Positions 33,091 to 44,571 of a stretch of 64,000 bases of DNA are shown here, piece after piece. This stretch comes from Cocos nucifera (taxonomy: Eukaryota > Streptophyta > Magnoliopsida > Arecales > Arecaceae): NCBI GenBank assembly GCA_006176705.1, contig QRFJ01002110.1, positions 124,001-188,000 on the forward strand. The letters run 5' to 3'. The notes beneath the pieces are model-generated. The model ran no database searches, was not told the origin of the DNA, and was given only the letters and a program-made list of their open reading frames with translations. The position numbers and the translations under genes are program-made. Position 1 is the first letter of the stretch, and every line of letters starts with the position of its first letter.

Positions 33091-35368
33091 TGTTAGATAT
33101 ATGTGCCCTAGAAGCCAGAATTGGCTGACACTTGTAATACACTTCTAGGGGCAAAATTGTAATTTTGACTATAATTAATGAAATGGGTTATTTTCTATCA
33201 CACCTGTGTATTTAGTGTCTGTGATACATCCTTTGAGTTAATTGTAATGATAATTCATATTTTCAAGAGTTGAAAATTTAAGACATGAATAATCATTATT
33301 AACTCATAAACAGCTCCCGACCATAGGATCATCACGAGGATGGTGATTGATCCGGAAGGTTGGTGTACGATCGCTTCTCTTTAGTAGATGAGTCTTGAGT
33401 CTACGGTGTAGAGACACCGGAGCGAGAGTACAAGTACTCGTTAGAGAACGAGGGCACTGAGCGTGACCACCTCGAGTAGTCATTAGGGAAGTCTACCTTC
33501 TCGTCAATGACTGACTCGATGCTGCAGTAGTGTGTCTGGTTCTTTGACCTGAGATGCATCGGCAGTTCACCTTGAGGGTGTTATAGTTTGACTACACCAT
33601 TACTCGGTCTCCTAGCCATATGGAACCCTGAGGTGTATGTTGGCTATAGCATGTTCATTGTAGGAACTGGATTGCATCAAGATGGAATCTATCTACCTCG
33701 GTGGTAGAGGAGTAGCCCTATGATGATCATGAGAATCAAGTCCAGAAATCCATGGCCATGGTAGAGTGAAATAATAGAAAGAGTTTCTATTTAGATTTTC
33801 ACATTGGACTCGAATCGAATGATTACATCATATGACAGAACTAGGGTTTGACGAGTTCACCTTAACCCTAATCTGATCGGGGCTCAAGATAGAAGAACTT
33901 GAATCACACAGGTAGCTGCACCAAGAGGTTCGCATTCAGCTCTGATGGGTTGCCACCATATACTGCTAGGTGTCACTGGTGGATTTTGGGAGCAATTAGA
34001 ATGATTTAGATGATCGATCATTCTAGCTGTTCGAATCAGAAGAGTTCTGATCCATCGAAAGGAGTTTCGATGATGTCTATGATAGAGATCATGACATATC
34101 CCATTACCATACAGAACTGAACCTAACTGGGTCACACAAACAAGGGTTTGAATCTGGTGATCATCAATTGAACTGATCTAGTTCAATTGATCTGAATGAG
34201 ATTCAATTAGGTTCAAGGAAATCGTGCTAGCACTCGATTGAACCTAACGTTCTTCTTTTACTATCATAAATAAGTTGTCCTGACTGAGCCAAAGGAGTTT
34301 GTGCTCAATCAGAGGCCTTCATATGGTCTGACTGGAGGTTGTCCAAGTCAGAATAGGTTGTCTTATTTGTAAGACATTACCTGCCATTTTTGGTCACCTG
34401 CCATTTCTTGTTCTTTGACTTTGGTCAAAAGTCTACCTTTGACTGGTCAAACGTTGACCATTGACCCTTTGACTTTTGACCACATGTCATGCACCTATTG
34501 GAGAGCTGGTGGGGGCCTGTCCCCCTGCCAGAACCTGGCAAGGAGAAGGGCGCACGCCAAGGGTGGCGTGAGCCCAAGTAGGAGGCGCCTAGGAGTCCTT
34601 GTTGGACAAGGACTCCACCTCCCTTTTGGATTCCAATCAGAGTTCTACTAAGAATCCAGTTTGACTGGTCTTAGGCACCCTCTAAGGAGGAATCCAGGGG
34701 TCTCTATTCCAACCAATCAGATTTAGATCTGATTTCACAAAGGGTTGTGATTGGTTGAGAGGAAGAGGAGTTGGATCACAAGAGGTCTATAAATAAGACC
34801 CTGCGCCCAACCCTAATTCTAAGTGAATGAAATTAGACCCCACGCCCCAAGGCTGCCTCTCCCCTCCTTCTCCATGCCATAGTCTCTTCTCCCCTTGCTC
34901 TCCACGTCCAAAAGTGTTTTGGACTTAGGTTGGTGCGATTCAGATCAAGGAAAGGCGATCAAAAGCAAGAAGGCTGCGCTGCTGCAAAAGGACGACTGCA
35001 GATCTTCAAAAGAGTTTTGAAGATCCTCCAGATCAGATCCAGATCTGATTTTTGGAGGTGTGATAGAGAAGAAGAGGATCTCCAGATCCAACCCGAGTGG
35101 ATACCGGTAGAGGCCAGGCGCTTGCGTGGCTAAGATCCAGAACCTTCCGCTGCAATCAGGATCATCTACAGGGTAATAGGATTACCCAAATCAGGTAAAT
35201 TAAATTTGATTTAATTTATCTTATTTTATTTTATTTATTAAAATAATAAGAATCAGATCTGAAACATATCAAGATCTGATTGAGATCAAGAGAAAAATTT
35301 TTGAAATATATCTCTTGATCTAATCAGATCTGGACGAACCTGGACCGGGAAATCAGGATTTCCCTTCA
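33091..35368 (+). mobile_element. C1 5' LTR
   Basis: It runs TGTTAGATATATG to TTCCCTTCA (2278 bases). The TATA box is at 34786-34795 with an inverted CCAAT at about 34750. A hairpin cluster lies at 34508-34613. A G-rich to C-rich transition just before the TATA box and CACGCCCCAAGG after it resemble a core promoter and start region. Confidence 0.95.
34786..34795 (+). promoter_or_regulatory. C1 5' LTR TATA box
   Basis: TCTATAAATA is identical in the copies at 1547 and 42702. This would drive the C1 genomic RNA. Confidence 0.75.
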
Positions 35369-35370
35369 AC

Positions 35371-35387
35371 TGGTATCAGAGCCATGG
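35371..35387 (+). other. C1 primer-binding site (tRNA-Met)
   Basis: TGGTATCAGAGCCATGG lies two bases after the LTR and matches the plant initiator tRNA-Met 3' end, the common primer of Copia elements. Confidence 0.95.
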
Positions 35388-37242
35388 TTCTAAAATTGTT
35401 TAGATCTGATTTTAATTTTATTTTAATTAGAAAATAAAGTGATTTCAGATGTCACATGAGATGTGATCAGATCTGAAATCAGAAAAATTAAAATTAAATG
35501 ATTTGGATCTAAGAACATGAAGATATGCATGACTAGTTCTAGAATAGAATAGTTCTATAGAATAGTTTTGCATGTCTTTGATTTAATCTGATTAAATCAT
35601 ATTTTAGATCTTCTTATTTACTATTTTTCTGATATTATAAGTGTTATAATAACATCTGATAAACAGCAAATAAAAATTATTTAATTTTAAATATCATATG
35701 AGATATGATTGATGCATGTCTAGACTAGTTGTAGAATAGTTCTACATAATTGTCTAGATTAGAATTTATTTTGATTAGATCAATTTAAATCTAATTTTTT
35801 AGATTATTATGAGATAATTTAGATCTGAAAATATGCATGATTTGATACATGAGATGTATGCAAAATATGCCTTGATTAGATCTAAATTTGTATATGAGAT
35901 ATATGATATAGATCTATAACTGTTTTGTAGATTTACATGTTCCTGATTAAGGCGTTCCTCTTGGCCGTCCGGTCATAAGAACGAAGAAGGGTTTAAAGGC
36001 CCTCTCTTCCCATTCGATGGGGTGTTCTTATGACGTGTAGGGGTGCTGCGTGTTCGTCCTTAATCAGAAACCCAAAACTTACTTTCTGCAAAACCCTAGA
36101 TCCTGAAACCCTAGGATTTATTGTGCATATTTTGTTTATGAACCCAACTTAATTAAGAATTAAGTTTATGGAATATTAATTAGGTCTAAAATTGAGAATT
36201 TCAGATCTAAGACATATTCATAATACTGGGTTCGGGCTTGGGTAGCTCAATTAGGTCTAAGCGGTTGATCAAACCGAATCAAGAGTTGGTTAGATGGGAT
36301 CAACAATGCTTAAATTGACCAGCCTAATAGGATTAAGTCTGGGTCAAGATCGAGTCACGATCAAGCAAGACCTAATTAGGCTCAGAGGTTAGAGTCTGGA
36401 TTGTAGGCTAACCCAATTGGTTCTGACTCAACAATTTGGTGTCTAAGGTAAGTTTGGCACAGACGACCGACTGGTTTTTAATTGGAAGCTACTCGACCTG
36501 AATGCGTTCTTGTGCGAGTTAATGGCATATTCCTTCCACCGGTCTCACTTACCTGGCCATATCTGTTGACACAGTTCTGATCTGAGGTGGTCAATAATCC
36601 GAGCTAACCCATGCCACTAGGTTAGTCATAATTGTTATGACTAAGCCAAGTCTAGTTTAATGAGACCTGAATCAATTCTCCCTAAGAAAAGATTAAGTCT
36701 GAGGTCTTCCACCATTGTAGACGTGCGGGCCCTTCCCGGGGTTGATTGTTCTCGGCTGGATACAGTGGCTCAGTTGCACCGGGAAGACGCAACCATGTCT
36801 ATTAGGCATTGGATGCTATGGGCTGGAGGATGAGTTGGGCTCAATATTTTGGATACGGTGAGAGACTCAATTAGGAACCCAGTCTATGCAAATGGTGGGT
36901 CTGACTTAACTAAGGAGTGGATCAATATTCCGGATACGGTGAGATTCATGAATTAGAGACCAAGTTTGGGTGCACCATGATTAGAGAATCATTGAACAAG
37001 AGTTGTTCACTCATTGGCTAACCCATCACCAATAACTGTTAGGTGAGGTGATGAGTCAGTTGGTGAGACCGCACCACCCACTAGAAATCATTCAATCGTG
37101 GAGATTTTCGCATCTCTACAGAGGGAGTGTAGGGATCCAAGAAAATAGTGGGAGCTAATTTGTTTAAAAATAAAATCCCTAAACAAATTGGTCAAGTCAA
37201 AATTACAGTATCTAACTAGAATCTTTGACTCTCTACAGGAAA
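35388..37242 (+). other. C1 5' leader
   Basis: This 1.85 kb stretch has no convincing ORF. Blocks are shared with the leaders of C0 (60641-62145, reverse) and C2. Segment 35945-36070, rich in GTTCTTATGAC and CATAAGAACGAAG, can fold back on itself (GTCATAAGAAC at 35972 against GTTCTTATGAC at 36023), a candidate packaging or dimerisation hairpin. Confidence 0.7.
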
Positions 37243-38090
37243 ATGTCTGCGTCCAACCCACTGGCACGTATCCTAGACACACATAGACTGACTGGACCCA
37301 ATTATAAAGATTGGCTCAGGAACTACAAAATTGTTTTGGGTTCAGAGAAGTTAACCACATGTTTTGGACCAGGACCCTCCCACCTTACCAGCCTCGTCCA
37401 TCCACTGAACAGAGAGCGTCTCTGGAAAAATGGATTGACGAAGATAATAAGGCCAGATACTACATGTTGGGCTCGATGTCTGATGAGCTCCAGCGCCAAC
37501 ATGAAGATATCGGGACTGCTCGCCAAATGTTGGCTCACCTGCAGGAGATGTTTGGTGAACAGAGTCGCGCAGCCAAATATCAAGTCACGAAATGACTTTT
37601 TAAGGCTAAGATGCGTGATGGGCAGTCAGTCCAAGATCACTGTCTGACAATGATCAAGGACATGGAAGAGCTTGAGAAGCTCGGTGTGAAGTTGGACTTG
37701 GACCTTGCAGAACGATATTATTCTGCAATCCTTGACTGATGCATATGGGCAATTCATCATGAATTACCACATGCATAAACTTCAAAATTCCTTGGCCGAG
37801 TTAATGAATATGCTGGTTACCGCTGAGCTTTCTATGAAAGGTTCTAAAGGCTCAGTTCTTGCTATGGAACGGACTTCTTCCAAAAGAAAGTCTTATGGAA
37901 AGAAAAAGAAGTCTGTGAAAAAAGCAAAAGGTGGAAGGATCAAAGAAGAAGAAGGCAGAACCGAAGAAAAAGGCCGATGGCAAAGGAAAGTGTTTCCATT
38001 GCAACAGCGACGGCCATTGGAAGCGGAACTGCCCTACTTACCTGGCCACCCTGAAGAACAAGAAGGAAGGTCCTTCTGGAGGTATGCTCG
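37243..38090 (+). pseudogene. C1 gag (frameshifted)
   Basis: The start is the ATG at 37243 (MSASNPLARILDTHRLTGP), a Copia gag N-terminus, with DWLRNYKIVLGSEKL at 37309. The frame shifts near 37355, continues with WIDEDNKARYYMLGSMSDEL (37430), meets a TGA at 37594, shifts again near 37705 and 37920, and then has a basic Lys-rich segment and the intact zinc knuckle CFHCNSDGHWKRNC (near 37993-38030). About five lesions break it, mostly short indels. Family length (about 280 residues) is preserved. Confidence 0.88.
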
Positions 38091-38632
38091 TTATTGAGTC
38101 TAACCTTACGGTTTCTTCTGCATCCAGTTGGGTGCTTGACTCTGGTTCTAGTGCTCATCTGTGCACTTCTATGCAGGGTCTTGAGGATAGCAGGAGGCTG
38201 AGGGATGGAGACATGATCCTACGCGTCGGTAATGGAGCAAGAGTTGCTGCAGTAGCCGTGGGAACATACCCTCTTCGATTACCATCTGGTTTAGACTTAG
38301 TTTTAAAAGACTGTTATTATGTGCCTGCAGCTAGCAGGAATTTGATTTCTGTTTCATGCTTAGCACAAGAAGGTTATGTGATCACCTTCTTTAAGGACCA
38401 TTGTAACATTCTTTATGAAAGAAATAAAATTGCAAATGGTTTCCTTATTAATGGTCTTTATCAGCTACATATTGATGTACCTGTTTTAACTATCGAGCAA
38501 AACGTGAATGCCAAACGACCTAGGGATAGTCCAAACGACAGATATCTATGGCACCTGAGATTAGGTCATATAGCAGAAGATAGGATTCAACAAATTGGAG
38601 AAAAATGGGCTATTGAGTCCATTGACTTTTGA
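38091..38632 (+). pseudogene. C1 protease and GAG-pre-integrase
   Basis: An open stretch continues from the zinc knuckle. It has the aspartic protease motif SWVLDSGSSAHLC (near 38125) with intact D-S-G, LRVGNGARVAAVAVGTYPL (38220) and ILYERNKIANGFLINGLYQL (38415), then GAG-pre-integrase DRYLWHLRLGHIAEDRI (38540). It shifts frame after 38590. The protease itself looks undamaged. Confidence 0.9.
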
Positions 38633-39395
38633 GTCATATCCAACTTGTGAATCTTGTCTTCAAGGCAAAATGACTAAACTCCCTTTTGTTGGACATGGGG
38701 AGAGGGCCACAGATCTCCTTGCCCTAGTACATACTGATGTGTGCGGCCCATTTCGATGTGCCGGCTAGAGGCAATTTTGTCTACTTCATTACCTTTACCG
38801 ATGATCTGTCTAGGTATGGGTATGTGTATCTTATGAGACACAAGTCTGAAGCTTTTGAAAAGTTCAAAGAATTCAGACATGAAGTAGAAAAACAAACTGG
38901 AAAACCCATTAAGGTTCTTCGATCAGATCGAGGAGGTGAATACCTTAGCCGGGAATTCCTAGACTATCTTAAGGAAAATGGCATAGTCTCTCAATGGACT
39001 CCACCAGGAACACCTCAACTCAACGGGGTTTCAGAACGGAGAAATCGGACTCTATTGGATATGGTTCGATCCATGATGAGCTTCACAGACCTCCCTGATT
39101 TTCTTTGGGGACATTCATTATTAACTTCAATTCTATTCTACTGAATAGGGTTCCCTCTAAAACCGTTCCTACCACACCGTATGAGATATGGCACGGTAAG
39201 AAACCAAGTCTGAGTCATCTCAGAATTTGGGGTTGTCCGGCTCATGTCAAAAGACAACAAGCGGACAAGTTAGAGTTTAGGTCCTTTAGAGCTCGATTCA
39301 TAGGATATCCTAAAGAGTCATTAGGATACTATTTCTACATTCCAGAAGACCACAATGTGATTGTGAGTCGACATGCCATATTTCTTGAAAAATAG
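38633..39395 (+). pseudogene. C1 integrase (frameshifted)
   Basis: The HHCC end finishes with CESCLQGKMTKLPF near 38650. LVHTDVCGP (38735) holds the first Asp but is followed by a frameshift. The catalytic core continues with FVYFITFTDDLSRYGYVYLM (38780), VLRSDRGGEYLSREFL (38910, second Asp) and PQLNGVSERRNRTLLDMVRS (39015, Glu). Another shift at about 39115 leads to LNRVPSKTVPTTPYEIWHGK (39135) and LRIWGCPAHVKR. All three catalytic residues are present. Confidence 0.9.
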
Positions 39396-39660
39396 TTTAT
39401 TCAAGATAGCGGCATTGGAAAGCAGATTAAGCTTGATGAGAAAGTCTCACAAGCAGAACGAGCTAAGGACCAAGTGGAACCAAATCAGGTTGAGCCAATA
39501 AGAACACTACCTCCTCCACCTCGTAGATCGGAAAGAGTTTTCCGTCCCCCTGAAAGATACTTAGGTATTATTTCAGAGGATGTAGAGGAAATGTTCCTCA
39601 TAGGTAATGGTGCTCATGGTGATGATCCCAAAACCTACAACGAGGCGATATCAGATATCG
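39396..39660 (+). pseudogene. C1 integrase-RT linker
   Basis: After a TAG at 39393 the frame continues with an acidic, Pro-rich linker (LPPPPRRSERVFRPPERYLG near 39500) and reaches NEAISDIDSEKW, where it shifts into the RT frame. No separate domain is seen. Confidence 0.75.
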
Positions 39661-40488
39661 ACTCCGAGAAATGGCTTAGAGGCAATGAAGTCAGAAATTG
39701 ACTCGATGCACTCAAACCAAGTCTGGACCTTGGTAGATCCACCAGAAGGTATAGTACCTATTGGGTGTAAATGGATCTTCAAGAGAAAGATTGGTGCAGA
39801 TGGGAATGTGGAGACATTCAAGGCTAGACTGGTGGCAAAAGGTTATAGTCAACGCGAAGGCATTGACTATCAGGATACCTTTTCCCCAGTAGCTATGCTA
39901 AAATCCATCCGCACATTGCTTGCTGTTGCAGCCTATTTCGATTATGAAATATGGCAAATGGACGTGAAAACGGCATTCCTAAATGGATATCTTGAGGAAG
40001 ATATCTATATGGAACAGCCGCTAGGTTTCACATCCAGTGATACTGATCACAAGGTTTGCAAGCTGCAAAGGTCCATATATGGACTTAAGCAAGCATCTCG
40101 GAGCTGGAACACTCGTTTCAATGATGTGATCAAAAAGTTTGGTTTCATCAAAAATGAAGAGGAACCATGTGTTTTCAAAAGGGTCAGTGGGAGCGCTGTT
40201 GTCTTCCTCGTATTGTACGTGGATGACATCCTCCTTATTGGGAATGATATTCCCATGTTGACATCAGTCAAGATGTGGTTGTCCAAGGAATTCTCCATGA
40301 AAGACCTAGGTGAAGCATCCTTTATTCTAGGAATTAAGGTCTATAGGGATAGACCGAATAGGATGCTAGGACTTTCACAGAAGATGTACATAGAGGAAGT
40401 ACTAAAGAGGTTTAGTATGGAAAACTCTAAGAGGGGATTAATACCCTTCAGACATGGTATTCATCTTTCCAAGAAGATGTGCCCCTAG
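39661..40488 (+). pseudogene. C1 reverse transcriptase (nearly intact)
   Basis: A long open stretch has QVWTLVDPPEGIVPIGCKWI (39715), KGYSQREGIDYQDTFSPVAM (39838), MDVKTAFLNGYLEEDIYMEQ (39958), SIYGLKQASRSWN (40070), the catalytic VLYVDDILLIGND (40210) and KDLGEASFILGIKVYRDRPN (40300). The frame is lost at about 40485 (KKMCP), where the next frame continues with STPEEIERMSKIPYAS. The catalytic YVDD is intact. Confidence 0.93.
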
Positions 40489-40990
40489 CACACCTGAGGA
40501 AATAGAACGCATGAGCAAGATCCCTTATGCTTCTGCAATAGGGAGCCTCATGTATGCCATGCTATGTACACGACCTGATATAGCCCATGCTGTGAGTGTC
40601 ACAAGCAGATATCAGTCAAATCCAGGTGAAGAACACTGGACTTCTGTGAAATGTATCCTTAAGTACTTGAGAAGAACTAAGGATATGATGTTGGTCTTTG
40701 GTAATGGAGAACTCCAAGTCCAGGGATACACAGACTCGGATTTCATGTCCGATATAGATGATCGAAAGTCGACATCTGAGTCTGTTTGTGTGCAACTGTT
40801 TGTGCTGGAAGAGTTCCAAGCAAACGGTGATACCACCTCATCCGCGATTACCTTGAGAAAGGTTACGTTGAGGTCAAGAGAGTCAACTCCGCAGATAATG
40901 TGGCAGACCCACTTACAAAGCCGTTGGGCCAGCAGAAGATCGAAGCCCACCTTGAGAAGATGGGACTTAGACTTGTAGCCAATTGGCTTT
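40489..40990 (+). pseudogene. C1 RNase H (internal deletion)
   Basis: The RT-RNase H connection is present (GSLMYAMLCTRPDIAHAV near 40540) and the domain begins with GYTDSDFMSDIDDRKSTSE (40725, first Asp). At about 40830 the sequence jumps from the SWKSSK region to LEKGYVEVKRVNSADNVADP (near 40853), skipping the catalytic Glu and second Asp that C2 still has (14230-14050). The end, LTKPLGQQKIEAHLEKMGLR, is normal. RNase H activity must be absent. Confidence 0.88.
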
Positions 40991-41006
40991 AGGACAAGTG
41001 GGAGAT
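40991..41006 (+). other. C1 polypurine tract
   Basis: AGGACAAGTGGGAGAT lies directly before the 3' LTR and is the plus-strand primer of Copia elements. Confidence 0.9.
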
Positions 41007-43235
41007 TGTTAGATATATGTGCCCTAGAAGCCAGAATTGGCTGACACTTGTAATACACTTCTAGGGGCAAAATTATAATTTTGACTATAATCAATAAAAT
41101 GGGTTATTTTCTATCACATATGTGTATTTAGTGTCTGTGATACATCCTTTGAGTTAATGGTAATGATAATTCATATTTTCAAGAGTTGAAAATTTAAGAC
41201 ATGAATAATCATTATTAACTCATAAAATGCTCCCGACCATAGGATCATCACGAGGATGGTGATTGATCCGGAAGGTTGGTGTACAATCGCTTCTCTTTAG
41301 TAGATGAGTCTTGAGTCTACGGTGTGGAGACACCGGAGCGAGAGTACAGGTACTCGTTAGAGAACGAGGGCACTGAGCGTGACCACCTCGAGTAGTCATT
41401 AGGGAGTCTACCTTCTCGTCAATGACTGACTCGATGCTGCAGTAGTGTGTCTGGTTCTTTGACCTGAGGATGCATCGGCAGTTCACCTTGAGGGTGTTAT
41501 AGTTTGACTACACCATTACTCGGTCTCCTAGCCATATGGAACCCTGAGGTGTATGTTGGCTATAGCATGTTCATTGTAGGAACTGGATTGCATCAAGATG
41601 GAATCTATCTACCTCGGTGGTAGAGGAGCAGCCCTATGATGATCATGAGAATCAAGTCCAGAAGCCCATGGCCATGGCAGAGTGAAATAATAGAAAGAGT
41701 TTCTATTTAGATTTTCACATTGGACTCGAATCGAATGATTACATCATATGACAGAGACTAGGGTTTGACGAGTTCACCTTAACCCTAATCTGATCGGGGC
41801 TCAAGATAGAAGAACTTAATCACACAGGTAGCTGCACCAAGAGGTTCGCATTCAGCTCTGATGGGTTGCCACCATATACTGCTAGGTGTCACTGGTGGAT
41901 TTTGGGAGCAATTAGAATGATTTAGATGATCGATCATTCTAGCTGTTCGAATCAGAAGAGTTCTGATCCATCGAAAGGAGTTTCGATGATGTCGATGATA
42001 GAGATCATGACATATCCCATTACCATACAGAACTGAACCTAACTGGGTCACACAAACAAGGGTTTGAATCTGGTGATCATCAATTGAACTGATCTAGTTC
42101 AATTGATCTGAATGAGATTCAATTAGGTTCAAGGAAATCGTGCTAGCACTCGATTGAACCTAACGTTCTTCTTTTACTATCATAAATAAGTTGTCCTGAC
42201 TGAGCCAAAGGAGTTTGTGCTCAATCAGAGGCCTTCATATGGTCTAACTGGAGGTTGTCCAAGTTAGAGAAGGTTGTCTTATTTTGTAAGACATTACCTG
42301 CCATTTTTGGTCACCTGCCATTTCTTGTTCTTTGACTTTGGTCAAAAGTCTACCTTTGACTGGTCAAATGTTGACCATTGACACTTTGACTTTTGACCAC
42401 ATGTCATGCACCTATTGGAGAGCTGGTGGGGGCCTGTCCCCCTGCCAGAACCTGGCAAGGAGAAGGGCGCACGCCAAGGGTGGCGTGAGCCCAAGTAGGA
42501 GGCGCCTAGGAGTCCTTGTTGGACAAGGACTCCATCTCCCTTTTGGATTCCAATCAGAGTTCTACTAAGAATCCAGTTTGACTGGTCTTAGGGCCCTCTA
42601 AGGAGGAATCCAGGGGTCTCTATTCCAACCAATCAGATTTAGATCTGATTTCACAAAGGGTTGTGATTGGTTGAGAGGAAGAGGAGTTGGATCACAAGAG
42701 GTCTATAAATAAGACCCTGCGCCCAACCCTAATTCAAAGTGAATGAAATTAGACACGCCCCAAGGCTGCCTCTCCCCTCCTTCTCCATGCCATAGTCTCT
42801 TCTCCCCTTGCTCTCCACGTCCAAAAGAGTTTTGGACTTAGGTTGGTGCGATTCAGATCAAGGAAAGGCGATCAAAAGCAAGAAGGCTGCGCTGCTGCAA
42901 AAGGACGACTGCAGATCTTCAAAAGAGTTTTGAAGATCCTCCAGATCAGATCCAGATCTGATTTTTGAAGGTGTGATAGAGAAGAAGAGGATCTCCAGAT
43001 CCAACCCGAGTGGATCCGGTAGAGGCCAGGTGCTTGCGTGGCTAAGATCCAGAACCTTCCGCTGCAATCAGGATCATCTACAGGGTAATAGGATTACCCA
43101 AATCGGGTAAATTAAATTTAATTTAATTTATCTTATTTTATTTTATTTATTAAAATAATAAGAATCAGATCTGAAATATATCAAGATCTGATTGAGATCA
43201 AGAGAAAATTTTTGAAATATATCTCTTGATCTAAT
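41007..43235 (+). mobile_element. C1 3' LTR, last 44 bases missing
   Basis: It starts TGTTAGATATATG and matches the 5' LTR to GATCTAAT (43235), corresponding to 35324. The last 44 bases of the LTR (35325-35368 in the 5' copy) are absent and target sequence follows. The TATA box is at 42702-42711. Confidence 0.95.
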
Positions 43236-43268
43236 GTGATCCATAATCTACCGCAAGGATGAGATGAA
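43231..43268. repeat. 38-bp target duplication of C1, right copy
   Basis: Copy of 33053-33090. Its first five bases, CTAAT, are shared with the LTR end, so 33 bases are unambiguous target sequence. Confidence 0.95.
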
Positions 43269-44571
43269 CACTTCCGTAGTGGTGCATTGGATGGCAATGT
43301 TCTCCTCCAATCTACTTGCAATCTTGGCAATCTCATTTAGCAAAAGCTCTATCTGAGCCGATGATCCATGTTTTTCTTTCTCTAGGATTTCAAGTCTTTG
43401 AGATAAATTGCTGATTTGTTGGCTGAGCATTTTAGTCTATCCCTTAGAAGATATCCTTTGTTCCTCAATACTTATCAATAGTTGATGCTTCACACTGGAG
43501 AGGAGATCAATGAATCTTTCAGACATCTTTTCAACTACTTGCTCTATAATCCTTTTAGTTAAACTTTATTGATCAAAAACAAAGGAAGGTGCAGGAAATT
43601 GACTTGGTGGCCCTTGTGGAGTATGTAGAGACCCCGATGTGATGAATGAAGGTCTAGCTGCAAAGGGTGAGGGTGGAGGAGGTGGAGGCCTGTGCTCCTT
43701 AGACTCATTCCTAGTAGTGGTTTCTTCTTCTGCCCTCACCCACCTATCATCCTTCTTCATAAACTTCATTCTATTCAAAGTTTCCTCATTTATGTAGTTG
43801 GTGTATGCTAATTTCTTAAAATGTTCACCATCTAGATTGACATGAAAATCTTTGAAGATCAGAGTAATAATCATCCCATAAGGTAGACATGCCTTGCTCT
43901 TGTTTGCAGTCTCTTTCAACTATTGTAGCATCAAAAATGGAAAATTTATAGGTGTCCTGGTTACCAAGTAGTACATGATAGCCAGTTCCTTTTTGCCTAC
44001 CCAATCATGCCTTACGACTTTTGGAAAAAATTATATGACTCACTATGCAATGCAGCAATCTCATTTTCACTAAAAGATGATTTGAAACCAATCATTGATT
44101 CTCATCCACATTCTTCCTTTCCAAAACACATTTTAATGCTTCACTTTTGTTAGACAAATTCAAATAGCATATTCCAGTCCTAGGTACTTGCAGTAGAAGC
44201 CTTAATTTCCTCTCATCCAAAAAGATGTGAACTTCTTTTACTATTGATTTTGCACTAGACTCTCCCTCAAAATTAATATTCTCAAAGAACTCCCTAATAA
44301 GGTCCAGATAGAGGTTTACCTCAAGGGAGCAAAGCTTCTCCCACCCTTGTTGCCTTAGCCATGACCCAATCTAGAAGTTTTCCTTGTCTAGGTACCCAAT
44401 ATCAACATTCCAACCTGATGGAACTATCCTCATGGCGATGAATAGTCGAGATCTTGAAGAAGGGGTGGACGGAGATGCTTGAGAGATATCACATTGCCAC
44501 TTTGGCCTAGTTTCAGTCAAAGGAGTGATGGACTCTCTCTAGGCAATGGTGATCTTCCTCTTTGGAGCCAT
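43269..44571 (-). pseudogene. C3 envelope-like ORF3, main part (broken)
   Basis: On the minus strand this reads from the ATG at 44571 (MAPKRK) through HIFLDERKLRLLLQV near 44200, KACLPYGMIITLIFK near 43890, GEHFKKLAYTNYINEETL near 43830 and a Pro-rich HRPPPPPPSPF near 43690, to a coiled coil (QISNLSQRLEILEKEKH near 43420). It resembles, from memory, the envelope-like third ORF of SIRE elements. A clear signal peptide or membrane span is not seen, so a fusion protein role is unproven. Stops at several places and the C1 insertion break it. Confidence 0.65.

Larger units (their letters stand above)
33091..43235 (+). mobile_element. C1: young Copia (Angela-like) element with truncated 3' LTR
   Basis: It has a 5' LTR (33091-35368), tRNA-Met primer site, 1.9 kb leader, gag-pol, polypurine tract and 3' LTR (41007-43235). 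The LTRs look near-identical, and only here is the gag zinc knuckle intact, so it is the youngest full element in the window. The 3' LTR lacks its last 44 bases, and the flanks carry a 38-bp rather than a 5-bp duplication. It lies in the third ORF of C3. Lineage is judged from LTR start, RT and gag resemblance. Confidence 0.93.

Noticed and set aside
34415..34651. 78-residue plus-strand open stretch, repeated at 42332
   Set aside because: It spans the hairpin cluster of the LTR. The first LTR of the window does not keep the frame.
35371..35387. tRNA gene
   Set aside because: Only the 3'-end complement of tRNA-Met is present, directly after an LTR, so it is a primer-binding site. The same applies at 19572, 49730, 54361 and 62146.
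37023..37090. Possible host gene fragment upstream of C1 gag
   Set aside because: The same sequence occurs in the C0 leader in reverse (near 60800), so it belongs to the element family.
40612..41094. 160-residue minus-strand open stretch
   Set aside because: Antisense of C1 RNase H and 3' LTR start, with no family resemblance and crossing the LTR boundary.
43566..44571. Envelope-like ORF3 as evidence of an infectious retrovirus
   Set aside because: No signal peptide, fusion peptide or membrane span could be seen. SIRE elements are plant retrotransposons and this copy is broken.
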